This document shows, piece after piece, positions 59,070-64,000 of a stretch of 64,000 bases of DNA. The DNA lies in the NCBI GenBank assembly GCA_900102115.1, contig FNAW01000006.1:43976-107975 (forward strand), given 5' to 3'. Position numbers and translations under genes: made by a program. The notes under the pieces are model-generated. The model ran no database searches. It saw only the letters and a program-made list of their open reading frames with translations, and had not been told where the DNA came from. The stretch is from Blastococcus fimeti (GTDB taxonomy: Bacteria; Actinomycetota; Actinomycetes; Mycobacteriales; Geodermatophilaceae). The first letter of the stretch is position 1; every line of letters begins with the position of its first letter.

Positions 59070-59971
59070 TGAGCAGCACCGAGACCTACGTGCTGGGCCC
59101 GAACCAGTACGGCAAGGCCGAGTGCCGGCTGGTGCGGGTGGAGCGGGACACCCCCATCCACGTCCTGCGCGACCTGAACGTCAGCACCCAGCTGCGCGGG
59201 GACTTCGCGGCCGCCTTCACCGACGGCGACAACGCGCACGTGCACGCCACCGACACGCAGAAGAACACCGTCTACGCCCTCGCCAAGGAGCACGGCGTCG
59301 CCTCCCCCGAGGCCTTCCTGCTCGTGCTCGCCGGCCACTGGCGGGCCCAGCCGTGGGTGTCGGGCACCCAGATGTCGGCGGAGCAGTACGCCTGGGAGCG
59401 GATCGGCGCCGGCACCCCGGGCAGCGGGCACTCCTTCGCCCGAACCGGCCGCGAGACGCGCACCGCCGTCGTCCAGACCGACGGCGCGGACACGTTCGTC
59501 CTCGGCGGGCTCACCGACCTCGTCGTGCTGAAGAGCACCGGCAGCGAGTTCGCCGGCTTCCCGCGGGACCGGTTCACCACCCTGCCCGAGACCGACGACC
59601 GGATCCTGGCCACCAGCGTCACTGCGTGGTGGCGGTACACGGCCCCCGTGCCGGACTGGGACGCCGCCTACGCCGCCGTCCGCACCGCCATGGTCGACGC
59701 GTTCGCCGGCACGCACAGCCTGGCGCTGCAGCAGACGATCCACGCCATGGGCGCCGCCGCGCTGGACGCCGTCCCCGAGGTCGCGGAGATCCGGATCAGC
59801 TGCCCGAACAAGCACCACTTCGAGGTCGACCTCAGCCCCTTCGGGCTGGTCAACGGTGGCGAGGTGTTCGTGGCCGCGGACCGTCCGTACGGCCTGATCC
59901 AGGCCACCGTCCAGCGCGCCGGCACCCCCGCGGAGCCGCGCGCGTGGACCAGCGTCCCGGCCTTCGCATGA
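59069..59971 (+). CDS. pucL: Urate oxidase (uricase)
   Basis: A 300-residue cofactor-free oxidase. Diagnostic segments: NQYGKAECRLVRVERD with the active-site Lys, FTDGDNAHVHATDTQKNTVY with the catalytic Thr, TDLVVLKSTGSEFAGFPRD, and the C-terminal NKHHFEVDLSPFG. It oxidises urate to 5-hydroxyisourate and hydrogen peroxide. Full length for a T-fold tandem uricase. ATG overlaps the uraH stop by one base (TGATG); the stop overlaps the allantoinase ATG by four bases. The peroxide produced implies a catalase elsewhere, not in the window. Confidence 0.95.
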   Translation: MSSTETYVLGPNQYGKAECRLVRVERDTPIHVLRDLNVSTQLRGDFAAAFTDGDNAHVHATDTQKNTVYALAKEHGVASPEAFLLVLAGHWRAQPWVSGTQMSAEQYAWERIGAGTPGSGHSFARTGRETRTAVVQTDGADTFVLGGLTDLVVLKSTGSEFAGFPRDRFTTLPETDDRILATSVTAWWRYTAPVPDWDAAYAAVRTAMVDAFAGTHSLALQQTIHAMGAAALDAVPEVAEIRISCPNKHHFEVDLSPFGLVNGGEVFVAADRPYGLIQATVQRAGTPAEPRAWTSVPAFA

Positions 59972-61314
59972 GCGGCACCCCGACAGACGTCACGACGGTC
60001 CGGGCCCGCCGGGTGCTGGTCGGCGACGAGGTCCGGCCCGCCACGCTGCACCTCGCCGACGGCCGGATCGCGGCGATCGCGCCCTACGACGGTGCCGACG
60101 TCCCGGACCTGGACGTGCCCGACACCGCCACCGTCCTGCCCGGCGTCGTCGACACCCACGTGCACGTCAACGAGCCGGGCCGGACGCACTGGGAGGGCTT
60201 CGCCACCGCGACCCTGGCCGCGGCGCTCGGCGGCGTCACCACGGTGGTGGACATGCCGCTCAACTCGATCCCGCCGACCACCACCGTGGCGGGGCTGCGC
60301 GCGAAGCAGGCCGCCGCGGCCGGGCAGCTGGCCGTCGACGTCGGGTTCTGGGGCGGCGCCGTCCCCGGCAACGAGGGCGACCTCGAACCGCTGTGGGAGG
60401 CCGGCGTGCTCGGCTTCAAGTGCTTCCTCTCCCCCAGCGGCGTGGACGAGTTCCCGCCGCTGGACCCGGCCGCGTTCCTCCGCGCGCTCCGGGCCGTCGC
60501 CGGTTTCGGGGGGCTGGTGGTGGTGCACGCCGAGGACGCCGGCGTGCTCGACGCGGCACCGGCCCGACCGAGCACTGCGTACGCCGACTTCCTGCTCAGC
60601 CGCCCCGACGAGGCGGAGACCCGGGCCATCCGCCAGGTGATCGACGGCGCCCGCGAGACCGGCGCCCGCGTGCACGTGCTGCACCTGTCCAGCGCCCGGG
60701 CGCTGCCCCTGCTGCGCGCCGCCAAGGACGAGGGGCTGCCGGTCACCGTCGAGACCTGCCCGCACTACCTGACCTTCACCGCCGAGCAGGTGCCCGACGC
60801 CGCCGCGCGCTACAAGTGCTGCCCACCGATCCGGGACGCCGCCAACCGCGACGAGCTGTGGGCCGGGCTGGTCGAGGGCGTCGTCGACTGCGTGGTCAGC
60901 GACCACTCCCCCTCGACCGGCGAGGAGAAGTTCCGGGGCGGCGGGGACCTGCAGCAGGCGTGGGGCGGGATCTCCGGCCTGCAGGTGGGCTTCCCCGCCG
61001 TCGCCGCCGAGGCCGCCCGGCGCGGCATCGACCTCGCGACGGTGAGCCGGTGGATGTCGGCCGCCACCGCCGATCTGGTCGGGTTCCCCGGCAAGGGCCG
61101 GATCGCCGTGGGCGCGGACGCCGACCTGCTCGTGCACGACCTCGCCGAGGACACCGTCGTGGTGGCCGACCGGCTGGCGCACCGCAACCCGATCTCGGCC
61201 TACGACGGGCTCACCTTCCCCGGCCGGGTCACCACCACCCTCGTGCGCGGCCGCGTCGTGGACGCCGGACGGCCCGACCGCACCTGGGGCCGGCAACTGG
61301 AGAGGACCGCGTGA
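59968..61314 (+). CDS. allB: Allantoinase
   Basis: A 448-residue amidohydrolase of the dihydroorotase/allantoinase group. Metal ligands are in VDTHVHVNEPGRTHWEG, the carboxylated Lys in GFKCFLSPSGVDEFP, then VVVHAED, HVLHLSS and VVSDHSPST; the tail NPISAYDGLTFPGRV is allantoinase-specific. It opens the allantoin ring to allantoate. ATG start overlaps the uricase stop by four bases and the stop overlaps the aminotransferase ATG by one base. All active-site residues appear intact. Confidence 0.95.
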   Translation: MSGTPTDVTTVRARRVLVGDEVRPATLHLADGRIAAIAPYDGADVPDLDVPDTATVLPGVVDTHVHVNEPGRTHWEGFATATLAAALGGVTTVVDMPLNSIPPTTTVAGLRAKQAAAAGQLAVDVGFWGGAVPGNEGDLEPLWEAGVLGFKCFLSPSGVDEFPPLDPAAFLRALRAVAGFGGLVVVHAEDAGVLDAAPARPSTAYADFLLSRPDEAETRAIRQVIDGARETGARVHVLHLSSARALPLLRAAKDEGLPVTVETCPHYLTFTAEQVPDAAARYKCCPPIRDAANRDELWAGLVEGVVDCVVSDHSPSTGEEKFRGGGDLQQAWGGISGLQVGFPAVAAEAARRGIDLATVSRWMSAATADLVGFPGKGRIAVGADADLLVHDLAEDTVVVADRLAHRNPISAYDGLTFPGRVTTTLVRGRVVDAGRPDRTWGRQLERTA

Positions 61315-62540
61315 TGGCGCCGCGACCTACGACCGAGCTCGACGTCCCACCCCGGCTGCTCATGGGTCCCGGGCCGATCACCGTGGACCCGCGAGTGCTG
61401 CGGGCGATGTCGGCGCAGCTCGTCGGCCAGTTCGACCCGTTCATGACCGCGACGATGACCGAGACGATGGAGCTCTACCGCGCCGTCTTCCGCACGGAGA
61501 ACCCGCAGACCTTCCTCGTCGACGGCACCTCGCGCGCGGGCATCGAGGCGGCGCTGGTGTCGCTGCTCGAGCCCGGCGACCGGGTGCTGGTGCCCGTCTT
61601 CGGCCGGTTCGGGCACCTCCTGCAGGAGATCGCCGTCCGCTGCGGCGCCGAGGTGCACACCGTCGAGGTGCCCTGGGGGCAGGTCGTCCCGCCCGAGGCG
61701 GTCGAGGAGGCCGTGCTCCGCGTCCGGCCGACGCTGGTCGCCCTGGTCCAGGGCGACACCTCCACCACGATGTGCCAGCCGCTCGCCGAGATCGGCGAGA
61801 TCTGCCGCCGGCACGACGTGCTGCTCTACTGCGACGCCACGGCCTCCCTGGGCGGCAACCCCTTCGAGGCCGATGCCTGGGGCATCGACGCCGCCACCGC
61901 CGGCCTGCAGAAGTGCCTCGGCGGCCCGTCGGGCAGCGCGCCCGTCACGCTCTCGCCGCGGGCGGTGGCGCGCATCGAGGCCCGCGCCCACGTGGAGGCA
62001 GGCATCCGCTCCGACGAGGACACCGACCGCGGCACCCGCATCGCGTCGAACTACTTCGACCTCGGGCAGGTGATGGCCTACTGGGGCCCGCGCCGGCTCA
62101 ACCACCACACCGAGGCGAGCAGCATGCTCTACGCCGCCCGGGAGTGCGCCCGGCTGCTGGTCGAGGAGGGCGTCGACGCGGCGGTGGCGCGCCACGAGCT
62201 GCACGGCCGCGCGATGCTCGAGGGGGTCCGCGGCCTCGGCCTCGCCGTCTTCGGCGACGTCGCGCACAAGATGACCAACGTCGTCGCGGTGGAGATCCCC
62301 GACGGGGTGCACGGGGACGCCGTCCGCACCGCGCTGCTCGAGGACTTCGGCATCGAGATCGGCACCTCGTTCGGCCCGCTCGCCGGCCGGGTCTGGCGGA
62401 TCGGCACGATGGGCTACAACGCCCGCCGGGACGCGGTGCTGACGACGCTCGCCGCGCTGGAGCAGGTGCTCCGCGCCGCCGGGGTGCCCCTGACCGCCGG
62501 CGGCGGCGTCGGCGCGGCGCGCGAGGTGTACGCGTCATGA
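61314..62540 (+). CDS. pucG: PucG-type PLP aminotransferase, (S)-ureidoglycine--glyoxylate aminotransferase candidate
   Basis: A 408-residue fold-type I aminotransferase of the alanine-glyoxylate/serine-pyruvate group. LLMGPGPITVDPRVLRAM opens it, FLVDGTSRAGIEAAL and YCDATASLGG (PLP Asp) follow, and the Schiff-base Lys is in TAGLQKCLGGPSGSAP. The C-terminal FGPLAGRVWRIGTMGYN is also typical. Given the genes around it, it should transfer the amino group from (S)-ureidoglycine to glyoxylate, giving glycine and oxalurate, as described for Bacillus PucG. ATG overlaps the allantoinase stop by one base. The alternative of a serine-glyoxylate enzyme is less likely in this operon. Confidence 0.88.
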   Translation: MAPRPTTELDVPPRLLMGPGPITVDPRVLRAMSAQLVGQFDPFMTATMTETMELYRAVFRTENPQTFLVDGTSRAGIEAALVSLLEPGDRVLVPVFGRFGHLLQEIAVRCGAEVHTVEVPWGQVVPPEAVEEAVLRVRPTLVALVQGDTSTTMCQPLAEIGEICRRHDVLLYCDATASLGGNPFEADAWGIDAATAGLQKCLGGPSGSAPVTLSPRAVARIEARAHVEAGIRSDEDTDRGTRIASNYFDLGQVMAYWGPRRLNHHTEASSMLYAARECARLLVEEGVDAAVARHELHGRAMLEGVRGLGLAVFGDVAHKMTNVVAVEIPDGVHGDAVRTALLEDFGIEIGTSFGPLAGRVWRIGTMGYNARRDAVLTTLAALEQVLRAAGVPLTAGGGVGAAREVYAS

Positions 62541-63793
62541 CCACCGCGGCCGACGTCCTGGCGCGCTGCGCGGAGCTGGACCGCTGCTCGGCGAGCCCGC
62601 ACCACCTGGAGCGGGTGCACCTCACCCCCGAGCACGCGGCGGCCAACCGGCTGGCTGCCGGGTGGATGGCGGAGGCCGGGCTGCGGACCTGGCAGGACGC
62701 GGCCGGGAACCAGTGGGGCCGCCGCGAGGCCGGCACGCCGGACCGCCCCGACCCGGGCCGGCCGGCGCTGGTGCTCGGCTCGCACCTGGACACCGTGCCC
62801 GACGCCGGTAGCTACGACGGGATGCTCGGCGTGGTCATGGCGATCGCGGTCGCCGAGCGGCTGCGCGGCACCGAGCTGCCCTTCGCGCTGGAGGTGGTCG
62901 GGTTCGGCGACGAGGAGGGCGCGCGGTTCGGCAAGGCGCTGCTCGGCAGCTCGGCGGTCGCCGGCAGCTGGGACCCGGCGTGGGAGGACCTGCGCGACCG
63001 GGCCGGCGTCTCCCTGCGCCAGGCGTTCCTCGACGCCGGCCTCGACGCCGCCCGCGTCGGCGAGGCGGCCCGGCGCCCGGAGGACCTGGTCGGCTACCTG
63101 GAGGCGCACATCGAGCAGGGGCCGCACCTGGAGGCAGCGGACCGGTCGCTGGGCTACGTCACCACGATCGCCGGCGCCCGCCGCTTCCTGCTGTCCGTGG
63201 TCGGCGAGGCCCGGCACGCCGGCGGCACCCCCTACCCCCGGCGCCGGGACGCCCTGGTCGGCGCCGGCGAGGCCGTCGTCGCCGTCGAGCGGCTGGCCCG
63301 CGACGGCGGCTGCCTGGCCACCGTCGGCCGGCTCGAGGTGTGGCCGGGTGCGGTCAACGTCATCCCCGGCCGGGCGGAGCTGACCCTGGACCTTCGCGCC
63401 GCCACCGACGCCGAGCGGGATGCGATGTGGGACCGGATGCACGCCGAGATCGCGGCGATCTGCGGCCGCCGGGGGCTGACGCTGGAGGTCGTCGAGACCC
63501 ACCGCGCGCCCGCCGCGCCCTGCGCGGCGTGGCTGCAGCAGGCGGTCGTCGACGGCATCCGCAGCACCGACGACCACGGCGCCGACGACCCCCTGGCGCT
63601 GTGGAGCCCGGCCGGGCACGACGCGATGGCGCTCGCCGCGGTCACCGACGTCGGCATGCTGTTCCTCCGCTGTGCCGACGGGATCAGCCACTCCCCCGAC
63701 GAGGACGTCCGCGCGATCGACGTCGCCCGGGGGCTGGACGCCCTGCAGGCCGCGGTGCTGCGCGTCGCGGCAGTCGTGGCGGCGCGGGCATGA
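62537..63793 (+). CDS. allC: Allantoate amidohydrolase (M20 family)
   Basis: A 418-residue zinc/manganese hydrolase. Metal ligands appear in LVLGSHLDTVPDAGSYDGMLG, GFGDEEGARFG and EAHIEQGPHLE, and the domain-2 segment GEARHAGGTPYP is typical of the carbamoylase/allantoate amidohydrolase group. It removes ammonia and carbon dioxide from allantoate to give (S)-ureidoglycine, the substrate of PucG encoded just before. ATG overlaps the aminotransferase stop by four bases; its stop overlaps the regulator start by four. N-carbamoyl amino-acid hydrolase is the main alternative, but the operon favours allantoate. Confidence 0.92.
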   Translation: MTTAADVLARCAELDRCSASPHHLERVHLTPEHAAANRLAAGWMAEAGLRTWQDAAGNQWGRREAGTPDRPDPGRPALVLGSHLDTVPDAGSYDGMLGVVMAIAVAERLRGTELPFALEVVGFGDEEGARFGKALLGSSAVAGSWDPAWEDLRDRAGVSLRQAFLDAGLDAARVGEAARRPEDLVGYLEAHIEQGPHLEAADRSLGYVTTIAGARRFLLSVVGEARHAGGTPYPRRRDALVGAGEAVVAVERLARDGGCLATVGRLEVWPGAVNVIPGRAELTLDLRAATDAERDAMWDRMHAEIAAICGRRGLTLEVVETHRAPAAPCAAWLQQAVVDGIRSTDDHGADDPLALWSPAGHDAMALAAVTDVGMLFLRCADGISHSPDEDVRAIDVARGLDALQAAVLRVAAVVAARA

Positions 63794-64000
63794 CCGCGCC
63801 CCGCGCCGACGAGCGGATCGACCAGCGGATCGCCCGCAGCCACCCGACGCTGAGCGCCCAGGAGCGGCGCGCGGCCGAGACCCTGCTCGAGCACCTCGAC
63901 GACCTCGCCACCTACCGCGCCGCCGAGTTGGCGGCGCTCGCGGGGGTGTCGAAGGCGACGATGAGCCGGCTGTTCCGCTCGCTGGGCTTCGCCGACTTCG
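63790..64000 (+). CDS. RpiR-family transcriptional regulator, N-terminal part
   Basis: Only the first 70 residues are inside the window; the frame is open at the right edge. The visible part is an HTH_6/RpiR N-terminal domain: RIARSHPTLSAQERRAAETL followed by TYRAAELAALAGVSKATMSR, with a helix-turn-helix in the last 25 residues. Members usually have a C-terminal SIS domain that senses a phosphosugar or other small ligand; that part is not visible. ATG overlaps the allC stop by four bases. It is a candidate for the protein binding the GAAAC-N4-GTYTC palindromes of the two operons, though an IclR/AllR-like regulator elsewhere could do so. Confidence 0.85.
   Translation, partial: MTAPRADERIDQRIARSHPTLSAQERRAAETLLEHLDDLATYRAAELAALAGVSKATMSRLFRSLGFADF

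Noticed and set aside
1..64000. tRNA or rRNA genes, CRISPR arrays, integrases, insertion sequences
   Set aside because: None was recognised by eye on either strand; the accessory stretch at 27-33 kb has no flanking direct repeats or tRNA that I could see. A covariance-model or IS search could overturn this.

Overview
The window is a very high-GC (well over 70% by eye) chromosomal segment of an actinobacterium. GTG starts, stop/start overlaps of 1-4 bases and leaderless TANNNT promoters are common. The gene set (LysX-type lysyl-tRNA synthetase/MprF fusion, BTAD-NB-ARC regulator, MreB beside a fused SEDS-PBP, response-regulator/reductase fusion, complete urate-to-glyoxylate pathway) suggests a Geodermatophilaceae-like organism (Blastococcus, Geodermatophilus, Modestobacter). 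That placement is inference from gene content only. No rRNA, tRNA, CRISPR array, integrase, transposase or replication origin was seen.

Layout. 1-3.2 kb: end of a cation/proton antiporter, a DMT-type membrane protein and an APC amino-acid antiporter. 3.2-7.6 kb: a LysX-type protein with the tRNA-synthetase half first, and a divergent membrane protein. 7.7-12 kb: a large BTAD/NB-ARC regulator and an alpha/beta hydrolase. 12-14.5 kb: a VanRS-like two-component system divergent from a VanY-like D,D-carboxypeptidase. 14.6-23.7 kb: a diguanylate cyclase, a sugar porter, a CPBP protease, a membrane alpha/beta hydrolase, a broken VOC gene and a 1053-residue membrane-patatin fusion. 23.9-27.1 kb: an asparaginase, HP0310-like deacetylase/imidase, DUF1348 and NmrA operon. 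27.2-33.6 kb: an accessory stretch with a lower-GC PD-(D/E)XK-like protein, a TM0106-type RecB-like nuclease, an NT5C-type nucleotidase and an unknown 1031-residue membrane protein.

33.7-42.1 kb: a PAP2-kinase-flippase fusion, a second PAP2 phosphatase, an alpha/beta hydrolase, an FtsX-type ABC exporter and an MreB-like protein. 42.1-43.3 kb: a gene-poor gap with an inverted repeat and short ORFs. 43.3-48.9 kb: a SEDS-PBP single-chain fusion with a membrane-anchored partner, a lipoprotein and an NRDE protein. 49-54.4 kb: a response regulator/reductase fusion with its cNMP-type histidine kinase, and a pseudokinase-flippase protein related to the 33.7 kb fusion. 54.5-64 kb: a purine-nitrogen catabolic region.

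The last region is the most coherent system. Urate oxidase, HIU hydrolase, OHCU decarboxylase, allantoinase, allantoate amidohydrolase and a PucG-type aminotransferase form one translationally coupled operon ending in an RpiR regulator. Just upstream sit an acetamidase/formamidase and an AtzH(HpxZ)-amidase fusion. These could degrade oxalurate and oxamate, the expected products of the PucG route. The two operons share a leaderless -10 and an almost identical GAAAC-N4-GTYTC palindrome. The remaining highlights are envelope proteins with unusual fusions: LysRS-MprF, SEDS-PBP, PAP2-kinase-flippase, pseudokinase-flippase and TM-patatin.
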